Shown here one piece after another: positions 8,448 through 18,504 of a stretch of 64,000 bases of DNA. Position numbers and translations under genes: made by a program. The notes beneath the pieces were generated by a model that was given only the letters and a program-made list of their open reading frames with translations, did no database searches and was not told the DNA's origin. The DNA comes from Neobacillus nitrireducens (lineage in GTDB: Bacteria; Bacillota; Bacilli; Bacillales; Cytobacillaceae). Position 1 is the stretch's first letter. Every line of letters begins with the position of its first letter. The stretch is from NCBI RefSeq assembly GCF_030915405.1, contig NZ_CP133262.1, forward strand, positions 1,426,001 through 1,490,000, in the 5' to 3' direction.

Positions 8448-9113
8448 TTGAAAATCATTATTTTAAATATTGTTAAATTCATATTTTACTTAATTGGCAT
8501 TCCAGGTTTGATTTTATTCTTTTTTGAACTTTTTCACAGCCCCAAAATTTTTATGACATGGGTTATCACATTGTTAGCTATTTATATGTATTGGGTAGTA
8601 TTAATTTGGATTTCAAAAGTTGAAATTCCGTTAAATTGGATACATAGAAAGATAAGCATTTATCAATGGCTTGACAATTTAACAAATCATGATGAGTCAC
8701 TTATTTATCTTCTTAGTTCCCAAAAAGTTAAATATAAAACTTTAGAGAATTTACAAATAGTAAAAAATACATTTATAAATTTAACCCGTGGAAATAAAGA
8801 AACTTTAAAATTATATAAAGCATACTATAAACAACTTTCCAATGAAAATTCCGATCAAATTTACTGGACAGCATTAATGACAATGTTTTCATCATTGGTA
8901 ATATTGGTCTTAAGAGAATATGTTCTGAAAAAAAGTTTTGAAATATCCCTTGTGAGGAGTTCTGATTATTTCTTATTAATAATGCTTATCGTAACTACAA
9001 TTGCCTATATGGTATCGCAAATTCAAAGAAATAAGAAACGATTTGGAATTATCACGGATATACTTGAAATTTGTATTGAGGAAATTCAGGAAAAAGAAGA
9101 TAAAAATAAATGA
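8448..9113 (+). CDS. Membrane protein of unknown function (221 aa)
   Basis: The start is a TTG at 8448 after GGGGGAGGAG. Two membrane segments lie near the N-terminus (KFIFYLIGIPGLILFFF and MTWVITLLAIYMYWVVLIW). A soluble region of about 80 residues follows, then two more membrane segments (about residues 140-155 and 175-195) and a charged tail ending KEDKNK. It might be a small effector or sensor associated with the neighbouring ATPase/subtilase locus, but the only support is position. No family recognised. Confidence 0.6.
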   Translation: MKIIILNIVKFIFYLIGIPGLILFFFELFHSPKIFMTWVITLLAIYMYWVVLIWISKVEIPLNWIHRKISIYQWLDNLTNHDESLIYLLSSQKVKYKTLENLQIVKNTFINLTRGNKETLKLYKAYYKQLSNENSDQIYWTALMTMFSSLVILVLREYVLKKSFEISLVRSSDYFLLIMLIVTTIAYMVSQIQRNKKRFGIITDILEICIEEIQEKEDKNK

Positions 9114-9796
9114 ATACTTTTAGTCCAGAAGAGATTAAATGAACACTATTAATTACTGAGATATAAATAGTACTTTTAATAATACCATCTGAATTAATCT
9201 AGTTGGTTCTCTTTACTAAAATTCCATATTTTAATACCGACAACAAAATTGGATTTACAATGTTAAGGATATTCCAGTGTTAAAATCCCAATCTCTTTAT
9301 GTTATAAATGAAAAATTGGGATTTAAGTCTTCAATAATTGAGCCTGATTGTTGAAGAAAGAATGTTTAGTAAACAAATAAAGACGAGATTTACCAAATAA
9401 ATTGCACCACAAATAAATTTAATGTAGTCTAGGTTGCTCAGAATAAATATTGGAAGCTACATCCTCGTTAGTCAACTTAAATAGAACTAATAATTCCTGA
9501 ATTCCTTTTTTCGATAAATTTTCCAGATCAAGACCGTTGAACTAAAAATAAAGTCAAAACCGACCTGCATTCGAACGGCATTGACCTTATCAACTTTGAC
9601 GTAATAATTCTACATAACAAGGTGGTAACAGGAACGGAAATTAAAATGCGGCACCATATGTCGGCCGCATTTTTGCTATTTGTATCTTTGGCTATTTCTC
9701 ATGCTAACCCAATAATTATTTTCACGACTTTAACGCTTAAAGCTTTTCCCCACTTTGGGTCAGGCGCCGCAACTCAATTGATCATGTTTTCTAATT
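9114..9796. other. Long non-coding stretch
   Basis: About 680 bases without a supportable gene. The only structure I see is a strong terminator-like hairpin at 9643-9674 (AAAATGCGGC with GCCGCATTTT). The rest is AT-rich and may be decayed coding sequence. Confidence 0.45.
9643..9674 (+). terminator. Bidirectional terminator hairpin
   Basis: AAAATGCGGC pairs with GCCGCATTTT around a ten-base loop and is followed by T on the plus strand. It separates the plus-strand genes near 9 kb from the minus-strand Rhs/immunity pair. Confidence 0.6.
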
Positions 9797-10081
9797 TTAT
9801 TCATTTCGGTTAGCACTATATTTAGCGAAATAAGGGAAGAAAGCAATGACAATTAAAAAGAACGTAATTATTAAAACTAATTCTAAATAGAAAGGAAGAT
9901 TAAGGAGTAAAAGAGGGAATAGTATTATCCCTACAATAAAAGATATTGTTACTTTTGTTTTCATAGTAGGATTATGCTTAGTTCCACATTCCTTGCATAC
10001 AAGAGGTTTATATGTCCAACGAATAGACCTCTGTATTTCTTTCCATGTAAATTGATGGCCACAAGTTACACATTTTTGCAT
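9797..10081 (-). CDS. Zinc-ribbon plus two-TM protein, candidate Rhs immunity
   Basis: The 94-residue protein begins MQKCVTCGHQFTWKEIQ. A second cysteine pair (CKECG) follows after about 27 residues, forming a CxxC...CxxC ribbon like that of the TIGR04104 cxxc_20_cxxc family. Two membrane helices follow (VTISFIVGIILFPLLLLNL and ELVLIITFFLIVIAFFPYF). It starts 63 bases after the Rhs stop, the place where a cognate immunity gene normally sits. The Rhs tip is strongly hydrophobic, so a membrane immunity protein would fit. The immunity role is inferred from position only. Confidence 0.6.
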   Translation of the reverse strand: MQKCVTCGHQFTWKEIQRSIRWTYKPLVCKECGTKHNPTMKTKVTISFIVGIILFPLLLLNLPFYLELVLIITFFLIVIAFFPYFAKYSANRNE

Positions 10082-10144
10082 TTTCAGAAAACACCACCAT
10101 TATATTTTTCACAAACTTAAACTATTTCAACATTGAAATTACTC

Positions 10145-13100
10145 CTACACAAAGTAGTAATTAAACGTTTTTCTAGCTATAAGTTTTTTGACCTCTTTCT
10201 TTGACTTTGACTTTTTCTTAATATAGGATGAATATATTTCAAATCCTATTGCTATACCCTTTGCAATTGAAGCGGCAATTGTTGTTATTGCTAACGCTGT
10301 CCAAGGTCCATAAAATGATGCTGCTATTGCTGCTTGGGAAACAATCACAGCTTTTGCGGCAAACAACCCCCATTGCAACATACTAGGTTTATACCAGAAG
10401 ATATTCAATGCAAAATCAACAATTATGTTAATAATAGCTCCAACCGTTCCGGCACCATATTTCAGAAACCACTGCTTAATTGTTAAATGACCACTAGGGT
10501 CTACAGACATTACTGGATTATTACCAGAATATGAATACAAATTATTATTTTTTGGTTCATATTCTAATCCACGGTAGGTATCCCTTGAAATAAATCTTCC
10601 ATTTTTCGAATCGTAGAAACGAAAAGTCAAATAGTATAACCCTGCGACTTCATCATACCGGTACCCGGCATACCTGTATGGATTTAATGAAGCCAGTGTA
10701 CCTGATTGAGACAGGATATTCCCCCATGCATCATAAGTATATGATGCCACAATATTTCCATCCTTATCCGTTAGTGCAAGCACATCACCATGTCCATTAA
10801 GATGATAGTAATAGGTCAGACTATTTTTAATCATCGTTACTGGTCGATTTTCATGATCCCAAGTGTATTCCACAAGAACGGCACCTGATTGATCGGTTTC
10901 AAAAATAACATTATTTCCTTGATCATAATGAAAAGTGACTGTTCCGCTCGTTGTGGTCATTGTTTTGCGTCTACCCTGATAATCGTAACTGAAAGTAACG
11001 GTGTTCCCTGTAGCTTTTTCTTTCACTTCAATCAAACGATTATCCGCATTAAAAGTGTATATACTTTTCCCATTATCCACCAAGTTACCACTTAAATCGT
11101 ATAGATATGACTGATTATTTTCAGATATTAGTTGATTTGCTTGATTAAAGCTATAGGTCGTGATGGTGGAACTAGTTCCTTTCGTAACGGTTTTTTTCGT
11201 CCGATTTCCTACAGAATCGTATTCATGGGAAATTGTCGTTCCATCTAATAAAGTCTCTTGTGTCAATTGATTTAGCTGATCATATTGATAATTCACCGTT
11301 CCTTTCGTTGTTTGGACACTCATGATATTTCCATTTGTTGCAAACGTGTATAAAAAGCGTTCCATCACGATGCCATTGACGTTGTAATTAGTGAGACTTA
11401 CTAATTGGTTTGCTCCATTATACTCAAATGATGCGTACGTACCGTTAGTGAAATATATCGATAACACTTGCCCATTCTCGCTGTAAATATAGTTAGCTAT
11501 GGTTGAGTTGTTTTTTAGAATCGACCTTAGTAAATTTAATTTATTATAAATAAAGCTGGTTTGACTTCCTCCTGGAGTCGATAATTCCTTGATATTGGAA
11601 TTACCATCATAGCTATAACTAGTCGAGTTAACTCCTTCTGTTTCTGATTTTAAACGGTTATTCAAATCATAAGTAAAGGTGGTGATGGGACCGTTTGTTT
11701 TCGTAACTTTTGTGATATTGTCATTCAGATCATATTCTAAATCAAACTGTTTGACCTCATTATAAGAAAGCGAGGTTAAACGATTAGAAATATCATAGGA
11801 GCTTGAAACAGCTGTATTATCAGGATTGCGCACTTTTGTTCGATTTCCAAACTTATCGGTTTCAAAAGTGGTCGAACGATTAAGCGCATCTGTCCACTTA
11901 GATAATTGATTAATCTCGTTAAATAGATACGTTTGCTTAAACCCCTTCGCATTGGTTACCTCGGTTAGATTTCCCTCCCCATCATATAGATAGGAAGTAA
12001 TAAACCCTTTCGCATCCGTGACGGAGGTGAGCTCATTCTCTGCATTATACGTATAAGTTGTTCTATTCCCGTTTCCATCAATCAACACAGTCCGATTCCC
12101 AAAAAAATCGTAGGAATAATTAACCGTGTTTCCTAATGGATCCTCGTTTGATGTAAGGTAGTTTTTTCCGGCATCATAAAAAAAGGAGGTATGAGATGGA
12201 CCTATTTCAAGTCTTATCGCATCAAACCATGCGGCTCCAGTTTGGTTATAATATAACAAGTAAACATCAATTGATTGGAAAGTTTTATCTTTGGCAGGTT
12301 CTACCTCTACGGAAAGATGCTGCCACCCCTGCATGGTTTTACTAAAATCATTAGCAAATCTCCAATCGGTTGTGCCGTCAGTATAATTAATTCCAACTTG
12401 TAAAGCGTAGTCCCCACCAGCAGGATCGGCTCCTTCCTGATAGGACCATCCTGATAAAGTCATTTTTGTATTGGCATCTCCCGAAATAGGGATCCTCTGA
12501 ACCAAATACTTATTCTTCCCTTTTTCACCCGTGAGTTTGAAGGAATTATTGCCAACATACACTCTTGGATCCGTACTATCCGTTTTTTGATAACGGCCAT
12601 CAGCTGATGTAACATTTCCACTTGTAGACCAGTATTGGGGTATCAAATCGGTCGGATTGCTAAATTTTTCATAACTGGAATTTTCAATAAGGTTATAAGC
12701 ACTTACCACATTTCCTATTTCAAATTGAATCGCATCAAAGTAAGCCGTCCCCTGCCCCGCATCTAATGCGGCTGATAAACGGATGGTTTCCGTAGCTGTT
12801 GGAATATTGGAAACAATCGTCTGCAAACGGGTCCAATCATGCGTTCCTGTCAGCCCATAGGAGTTTATTTGACCCAGCAAATTGTTGGAAGCACCGAAGT
12901 ATTCCACCTTTAAATAGGCTTTTCCAGTCGTAGCCAAGGTTTTTACATAGCCACTGAAGACATACGTATCCTGAACACTGAATTTGATCGTCTGATAGAC
13001 AATTGCCCATCCGGTTGGATTGGAAATGCTAATGGAACGAGTTCCAAATTTGGCAGTCGTTGCCCCAGCAAATTGTGCGGATTTTCCATATTCAACCCCT

Positions 13101-15649
13101 TGCTTCCAATAATCTGGCCACGAAGCTCCGTATTCAAACCCTGAGTTGGGCAAGAGATTATCTGAAACCGACATAGGATTCGTTTGATATAATAGATTAC
13201 CAACCAAATCGTATCTTTTTGAAACTGATTGAACATAGGGATCAATCGATTCCGTTTCATTATTACTCACATCATAATCATGCACCTCTTTATTCTGATT
13301 GAAGTCTTGCTCTGTTATGAGATTGTTTTGATTATCAAATGTATAATACGCCATTTGATTTTCAGGTAATTTTTCGGATGTTAGATTCCCTTGATCATCG
13401 TACTCATATACGTACGATTGATTTTTTGGGTCTAGTACTTGGACGACCACATTATTGTCGCTAAAGCTAAATATTGACGTTTTTTTATTAACAGGGTCTG
13501 TAATGTTTTCAATGATTTGCTTGACCCTGCCCAATGAATCATAGCTATAGTCTGTTCGTTGATTAATGTTAGAATATCGTGTGCTCCAGGTATTTACAGG
13601 ATCATAACTAAATGTAATAACACTCTCACTAGCTGTGCCTTCAATCGTAATCGGGCGGCTAACTTTACTGACCCTGCTTGAAGCATCGTAGGTGAAAGAT
13701 GTTGTAATACTTCGACCATCTTTCCTGCCAGTTAATCTGCCTATCACGTCATATACATAATTTTTAGTGATATTTTTCGCATTTGTATAAGACGTCAAAT
13801 AGCCATTAGCATCCTGTAAATATTGGTAACTACGAGTTTCAACCGTGATCGTAGAAATATATCCACTGCTCCCGTAGGAAATACTTATCGTCCGATTTGA
13901 AGCGTCCTTTATGCTTTGTAACTGACCTGAAAGACTATAAGTAAACGTGGTGACATTGCCATTAAGATCTGTAATGGATTGTATACGCCCATTATTATTA
14001 AAGGTTATGTTTGTTGTTTTATCTTCAAGTGTTAGAATAAAAATTCCATCTGATTGCCTCGTTAAATTTAAATAGCTCCCACTTTGAGCTATATAACCAC
14101 CTTCGACTGCTTCTCCAAAGAAGTGCCTGGTTCCATCACTGTCCGTGTAGACGACAGGACCCGATGCAGCGTAGTTGAGCCGGACATCCAAATTACTGGA
14201 CCATCCATACCCAAATAACCCTTTTTCAATGGTATTTCGACTATTGTAAGTTCTTTCAATCGTGAGTGGAGTTCCACGACCAGGAATGACGAAATCGGTT
14301 TCTGAAAGGGTTAAATTCCCGTTGCTTGGATTTACACCCTCCTCTGTTTGATGCCAAAAATCTTCAAGACCAACCGGATCGACTTCATACGTAATCGAAA
14401 GTTTTGGTACATAAGCCGCTGTATTTTCCTTTGTTGTAAAGGACGCCCAAGGTGCTGTGCTTTCATCCCTATTTCTTAGCATCAGTCCATTATTGGATTG
14501 GACCCCATTGTACCAATCTTGTGTCAATTTTGTGATGTACCATACCCAGAACGCATTGTAAGTATTGGGCGCTAAACTTGATTCTGCTGTAGCTGCAGCC
14601 AAAGGCTGGGTGTCCCAAGTTACAGCATCTCCCCAGGATGAATTAAGTCGATACAAATCCACAGTTGTATTCGATACGCCAGTGTTAGTTTGATATGCTT
14701 GGAAGGTAGCTGTTGTAATTCGGCTATTACTAGGCAGTGGGGGCAGAGCAAATCGAATTAAAGAACGAGTAACCCCGTAGGATGGAGTCATGCCTGTATG
14801 CATATACGTACTACTTGAATAAGAGGATTGGGGATAGCGATTGGAAATAAACGTGTCTCGAATTAATAAAGTAGATTGAAAGGAAGGGTCAATCGTGACA
14901 GGGTAGCTTCTACTAGGATTATTTAAATAGCTGGTATCAAGGATAATATCAATAAACGTTCGATTGCCCTCTTTACGAATATTAAAATAGGCATTATCCG
15001 AATATATCCCATTCGAATCAATCATTCTAGGCTTTTCGAGAATCCACAGTAGGTCTCCAAATTGGGAGGAAATAGTGATATTGCCATTCGTCAACAAACT
15101 TTCTGTTAAATTTGCTGGTATTTTTAGCTCAAAGGAATATTGACTTTGCCCCGTTGGTGTTTTTAAAATAAGAGATTCTTTTATCTTATCATTTGTCACT
15201 ACATAAGATAAATCAACTTGTGGAAGGATATCAGGATAATTGATTTCATCATTATTAATGACCGATTTAACTTTTCTCGCCCCAACTAGTAGCATATCTA
15301 AATTGTATCCTTGCTTTTGTACAGAAACTAATTTGCTTATATCTGATTCTTCTGCGAATATCGACTTAAATTCATTCGCAGTGTTGATAAATTTATCTGG
15401 AGCTAGAAGACTCTTCTTTAGGGTATTATCAATCCTTTTCAATTTTTTATCACTAATATCTTGGTAGAAAATTGGCTGATTGTAAATTTCCTCTGTAAAA
15501 CTACCATCAGGATTGATAAACCGGGTGGAGTTCCGTGTTCTCTTATTTGTTAATTCCATTTTTGTTTTTGGTTTCTTTTCAGGAAGTTCCCCAATGTCAG
15601 GCACGATATCGTATGTTTCAATTTTCCTCTGGACTTCACCAAGTAACAT
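10145..15649 (-). CDS. WapA/Rhs-family polymorphic toxin (Rhs1)
   Basis: This is a protein of about 1834 residues. The start is set at the ATG at 15649, six bases after AGGGGGG; an earlier ATG at 15667 lacks a site. Order: an N-terminal beta domain; a DNRLRE-like domain (IRDTFISNRYPQSSYSS); a DUF6531-type segment (EEGVNPSNGNLTLSETDF); YD repeats; two carbohydrate-binding-like modules (NLLPNSGFEYGASWPDYW); more YD repeats; and the Rhs core end (DAWGNILSQSG, then PYRYAGYRYDEVAGLYYL). The roughly 110-residue tip after DPSGHL is hydrophobic with a lysine-rich end, suggesting a membrane-acting toxin. Unlike Rhs2 it has no visible signal peptide. Such proteins deliver variable C-terminal toxins in contact-dependent competition. 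Confidence 0.85.
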   Translation of the reverse strand: MLLGEVQRKIETYDIVPDIGELPEKKPKTKMELTNKRTRNSTRFINPDGSFTEEIYNQPIFYQDISDKKLKRIDNTLKKSLLAPDKFINTANEFKSIFAEESDISKLVSVQKQGYNLDMLLVGARKVKSVINNDEINYPDILPQVDLSYVVTNDKIKESLILKTPTGQSQYSFELKIPANLTESLLTNGNITISSQFGDLLWILEKPRMIDSNGIYSDNAYFNIRKEGNRTFIDIILDTSYLNNPSRSYPVTIDPSFQSTLLIRDTFISNRYPQSSYSSSTYMHTGMTPSYGVTRSLIRFALPPLPSNSRITTATFQAYQTNTGVSNTTVDLYRLNSSWGDAVTWDTQPLAAATAESSLAPNTYNAFWVWYITKLTQDWYNGVQSNNGLMLRNRDESTAPWASFTTKENTAAYVPKLSITYEVDPVGLEDFWHQTEEGVNPSNGNLTLSETDFVIPGRGTPLTIERTYNSRNTIEKGLFGYGWSSNLDVRLNYAASGPVVYTDSDGTRHFFGEAVEGGYIAQSGSYLNLTRQSDGIFILTLEDKTTNITFNNNGRIQSITDLNGNVTTFTYSLSGQLQSIKDASNRTISISYGSSGYISTITVETRSYQYLQDANGYLTSYTNAKNITKNYVYDVIGRLTGRKDGRSITTSFTYDASSRVSKVSRPITIEGTASESVITFSYDPVNTWSTRYSNINQRTDYSYDSLGRVKQIIENITDPVNKKTSIFSFSDNNVVVQVLDPKNQSYVYEYDDQGNLTSEKLPENQMAYYTFDNQNNLITEQDFNQNKEVHDYDVSNNETESIDPYVQSVSKRYDLVGNLLYQTNPMSVSDNLLPNSGFEYGASWPDYWKQGVEYGKSAQFAGATTAKFGTRSISISNPTGWAIVYQTIKFSVQDTYVFSGYVKTLATTGKAYLKVEYFGASNNLLGQINSYGLTGTHDWTRLQTIVSNIPTATETIRLSAALDAGQGTAYFDAIQFEIGNVVSAYNLIENSSYEKFSNPTDLIPQYWSTSGNVTSADGRYQKTDSTDPRVYVGNNSFKLTGEKGKNKYLVQRIPISGDANTKMTLSGWSYQEGADPAGGDYALQVGINYTDGTTDWRFANDFSKTMQGWQHLSVEVEPAKDKTFQSIDVYLLYYNQTGAAWFDAIRLEIGPSHTSFFYDAGKNYLTSNEDPLGNTVNYSYDFFGNRTVLIDGNGNRTTYTYNAENELTSVTDAKGFITSYLYDGEGNLTEVTNAKGFKQTYLFNEINQLSKWTDALNRSTTFETDKFGNRTKVRNPDNTAVSSSYDISNRLTSLSYNEVKQFDLEYDLNDNITKVTKTNGPITTFTYDLNNRLKSETEGVNSTSYSYDGNSNIKELSTPGGSQTSFIYNKLNLLRSILKNNSTIANYIYSENGQVLSIYFTNGTYASFEYNGANQLVSLTNYNVNGIVMERFLYTFATNGNIMSVQTTKGTVNYQYDQLNQLTQETLLDGTTISHEYDSVGNRTKKTVTKGTSSTITTYSFNQANQLISENNQSYLYDLSGNLVDNGKSIYTFNADNRLIEVKEKATGNTVTFSYDYQGRRKTMTTTSGTVTFHYDQGNNVIFETDQSGAVLVEYTWDHENRPVTMIKNSLTYYYHLNGHGDVLALTDKDGNIVASYTYDAWGNILSQSGTLASLNPYRYAGYRYDEVAGLYYLTFRFYDSKNGRFISRDTYRGLEYEPKNNNLYSYSGNNPVMSVDPSGHLTIKQWFLKYGAGTVGAIINIIVDFALNIFWYKPSMLQWGLFAAKAVIVSQAAIAASFYGPWTALAITTIAASIAKGIAIGFEIYSSYIKKKSKSKKEVKKLIARKTFNYYFV

Positions 15650-16734
15650 TCTATCCCCCCTAAACATGTAAATCTATCCATAATTATTCAGATTGGCAGA
15701 AAAATATTCTAAATTATTGAAATGTAATTTGATATCACATGAATTCAAGCTTATCAACTTATTATACTCATTTTTACTTATCGTTTATAGAAAATTTCCC
15801 CAATTATATATTTAAAAGGCCCTTATTTGAAAAGAAAAATACCCAAGGGAATGGCACTTGGCTCCATAGCTCTTTCACCGGCAATATGCCATAAATCCAA
15901 TCAATCATTTTTTAATATTGACATTATCGCTTCTTAACATTTCTCCTTCATAAATCAAAAAACAACAACTATCATTGTTGCTCTAGGAAAGAACCTTATT
16001 AAATAAATAATAAAAACGAACATTATGGTTCACTTTGTTTTAACACAGTTCACTTATTTAGGAATGAATTCTTCTTAAAATTATTTCTTAAGAAAAAATT
16101 CAGCCTTAAGGCTGTCTTGCTTATAATATAGAATAATAAATTTGGGGCATTTGAGGCAAAGGTAAAGTTATTAAAATTATTGATGACTGTTGGTGCATCT
16201 AAATAGGCCTCTTTTTTTATATTAACTGAATTAATTAATCGAAAAAAACCATTTGCCAGGGCAAATGGTTTCCTTTCCTTCCTAAATCATCTTTCAAAAG
16301 GTTGCATTGGCGACGTCAAACAAGCTCGATGTCTGCGTCAAATAATAAAGAAAAATATACTCGCGTTCAAGCTTCCCCATGTACTCTATCTAGCCCCAAC
16401 ACTTGATTTTTTATATTGAGAAACACAAGAAGCACTTCCCCCTCTTCACTAAAGCTATGTTAAACCGCTGGAAGATAAAAAATGCAACATTTGTTTGTTG
16501 GGGTAGTTTCCTTACTTTAAAACAAGTTGCGAGATACACACCACATATCTAAACCAAGGAAACAGGTTGTATTATACACGGTAAACTTTCGCCCCTTTGA
16601 CGTTTTTCTTCCATTATATATAGATTTATATAAAACTGCTTACGTGCACCTAAAATAACTAAAGTAAAATTGATTATTCGGTGTTGCAACAAATAAAAAT
16701 TCCAAATTCATAACCAAATGGTTCTCTAGTAAAA
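15650..16734. other. Intergenic region between recombinase and Rhs1
   Basis: About 1.1 kb without a convincing gene. Two minus-strand terminators are visible: a CAGCCTTAAGGCTG hairpin near 16085-16110 and AAACCATTTGCC/GGCAAATGG at 16246-16271. The second probably ends transcripts from the tyrosine recombinase. The Rhs1 promoter must lie near 15660-15780. Confidence 0.5.
16246..16271 (-). terminator. Rho-independent terminator
   Basis: Near-perfect hairpin AAACCATTTGCC/GGCAAATGGTTT. On the minus strand it is followed by seven T residues. It lies about 460 bases downstream of the tyrosine recombinase gene. Confidence 0.65.
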
Positions 16735-17658
16735 TTAAAATTTCGGCATCGCTTCCACAGCATCCGCCAAATCACTATAGGAATCTTTTAAATATCTTGC
16801 AGTGGTCGAAATATTACTATGACCCGCGAGTCTTCTCACCTTTTCAATGTCATTGTTTGTGGCTTTCAACATCCATTTACAAAATGTATGCCTGAACATA
16901 TGGGGGGTTAATTTTTTCTTTGGAGAGCTGTAACTTTCAATCATAGTCTGGATCCCACGAACCGTAAATTTGGGTGATCGCTGACTATAAAAAACATAGT
17001 TTGACTCTTCCACATGGGGTTTCTTGTTTGACATTTCCGCCCTAAACATCAACCAATCGTAAAGTTCCTGCCATAAAGTATTAGACATGGGCACTGTCCG
17101 AAGCTTCCGTCCTTTTCCAACTATCCGAATACGTCTTAATTCCAAGTCAAGATCAGTTAACTTTAAGTTTGATAGTTCATCTACCCTCAAACCAGCGTAT
17201 GTCAATAAATAAATAATTGCCCGATCCCTTCGGTACTTTTCTTCGGGATCCACTCCTCTGCTTTTGACAGGTGACTTTCTCACACGATTCAATAGATCTT
17301 CAAACTCTTCTTCTGTCAGCCACATGATTTTCTCAGAGTCTTCATCAGCCGATCTGATATCCTGAATTTCTTCCATCGGGTTATGCTGCAGCTTTTTCTG
17401 TTTAACTGCCCAGGAATAAAAACTACGCAAAGCATTTAACCGACGATTAATGGTGGTAATCGCCAATGGTTTTCCTTCTTGTGGATTTAACATGCCCTGG
17501 ATCCATTTTCTTACATCGGTTGCTGTCACAAATTGATCCGGCTGAATATGTAAATCTTCCAAAAATTTATGGATATCATTCCGATAAGAAATAACGGTTT
17601 TCGGAGATTTGTCTTCTTTTTCTATTTTAGAAATATATTCCTCAATCACATTTCTCAC
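16735..17658 (-). CDS. Tyrosine recombinase (XerC/D-like integrase)
   Basis: The 307-residue protein has an N-terminal SAM-like DNA-binding domain (about 1-100) and a complete catalytic domain: Arg in TYAGLRVDEL (158), Lys in GKGRKLR (about 183-185), His and Arg in TPHMFRHTF (253, 256), His in LAGHSN (280) and the nucleophile Tyr in TTARYLK (289). All catalytic residues are present, so it should be active. Enzymes of this type resolve plasmid multimers or integrate elements. Three direct repeats in its upstream region may be its binding or operator sites. It sits between two Rhs modules and may drive their rearrangement; that is inference. Confidence 0.88.
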   Translation of the reverse strand: MRNVIEEYISKIEKEDKSPKTVISYRNDIHKFLEDLHIQPDQFVTATDVRKWIQGMLNPQEGKPLAITTINRRLNALRSFYSWAVKQKKLQHNPMEEIQDIRSADEDSEKIMWLTEEEFEDLLNRVRKSPVKSRGVDPEEKYRRDRAIIYLLTYAGLRVDELSNLKLTDLDLELRRIRIVGKGRKLRTVPMSNTLWQELYDWLMFRAEMSNKKPHVEESNYVFYSQRSPKFTVRGIQTMIESYSSPKKKLTPHMFRHTFCKWMLKATNNDIEKVRRLAGHSNISTTARYLKDSYSDLADAVEAMPKF

Positions 17659-17666
17659 CTCTTAAC

Positions 17667-17790
17667 TTATATGCCGAGTTTAATCATTAGAATATGATAT
17701 GAAATAGAATCAAAATTGAACATTATATGACGAGTATACCATACCTTTTCGGGAGGTTAAACGTATATAATGTATATTATATGACTAGTT
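17667..17790. promoter_or_regulatory. Three direct repeats upstream of the recombinase
   Basis: TTATATGMCKAGTW occurs three times in the same orientation at 17667-17680, 17723-17736 and 17777-17790, spaced 56 and 54 bases apart. The first copy is only nine bases upstream of the recombinase start codon. The regular spacing of about five helical turns suggests cooperative binding by one protein, most simply the recombinase itself or a repressor of it. Confidence 0.5.
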
Positions 17791-17894
17791 AAAACTAAAT
17801 TATCTAGCAGCTGTAAAACATCTCCTATATAAACAATTTAGGAAGATTTTTAACTCTTGAACCTAAATCAGGAGATAAAGAAAATTAAATAACA

Positions 17895-17942
17895 GGGGGC
17901 TGTCCCATAAGTAAGAATAATTCACTCATAAGACAGCCCCTT
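17895..17942. repeat. Inverted repeat, possible IS end or terminator
   Basis: GGGGCTGTC and GACAGCCCC flank a central spacer of about 28 bases. The same GGGGCTGTCC word occurs at about 48459 after the MFS gene. It is reminiscent of IS terminal sequences but could be an ordinary terminator. A second hairpin (TAGCC..AGTC/GACT..GGCTA plus T run) follows at about 17993-18021. Confidence 0.4.
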
Positions 17943-18164
17943 ATATGGATTTCCTTACGTATACAGTTAGAATCACTCTATATGTTCAATAATTAGCCTA
18001 GTCCCAAGGCGACTGGCTATTTTTCTCTGGAAGTTGACGATTTTAATTTATTTAAAAAATATTTGCTAATAATGTGCGGTAAAAGTCGTCATCCCAGGGA
18101 GATATCAATATTTGCATCAGCAATTATTTTAAGATCAGGACTGGCGAAAGTAAAGATTCTAATT

Positions 18165-18371
18165 TTATCCCTTTTTTTTAGGGATAGGCACTGTAGTAAT
18201 AATTTTTTCACATTCATAATTAGATTCCTCGTTCAAGATTGATGTTAAATCGTGGAATTTTCCATAATAATTTGAAAAATAGTCGGGCAAAAAGATAACT
18301 ATTTTACCCAGAGCTTCAGCTGTATAGTCCCGACAATCCTTACGGTAGTTACCTAAGGAGGGCAATTTCAA
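18165..18371 (-). CDS. Hypothetical protein fragment (68 aa)
   Basis: The frame starts at a TTG directly behind an in-frame TAA, with only a poor ribosome site. It may be the 3' part of a broken gene. The product includes LPSLGNYRKDCRDYTAEALG and ends TTVPIPKKKG. It lies downstream of the candidate Rhs immunity gene, where alternative or orphan immunity genes often accumulate. No family recognised. Confidence 0.3.
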   Translation of the reverse strand: MKLPSLGNYRKDCRDYTAEALGKIVIFLPDYFSNYYGKFHDLTSILNEESNYECEKIITTVPIPKKKG

Positions 18372-18504
18372 ATCCTCTTTTTAGGTTCAACTCTCCTGCA
18401 GCTGACCTTCTGAAATCGTACTTCTAAATGATAAATCTGTTCGAAGAGATTCGTTTTTTTAAATGCAAGTAATTATCATTGATAATAACTATTTATTATA
18501 CTTT

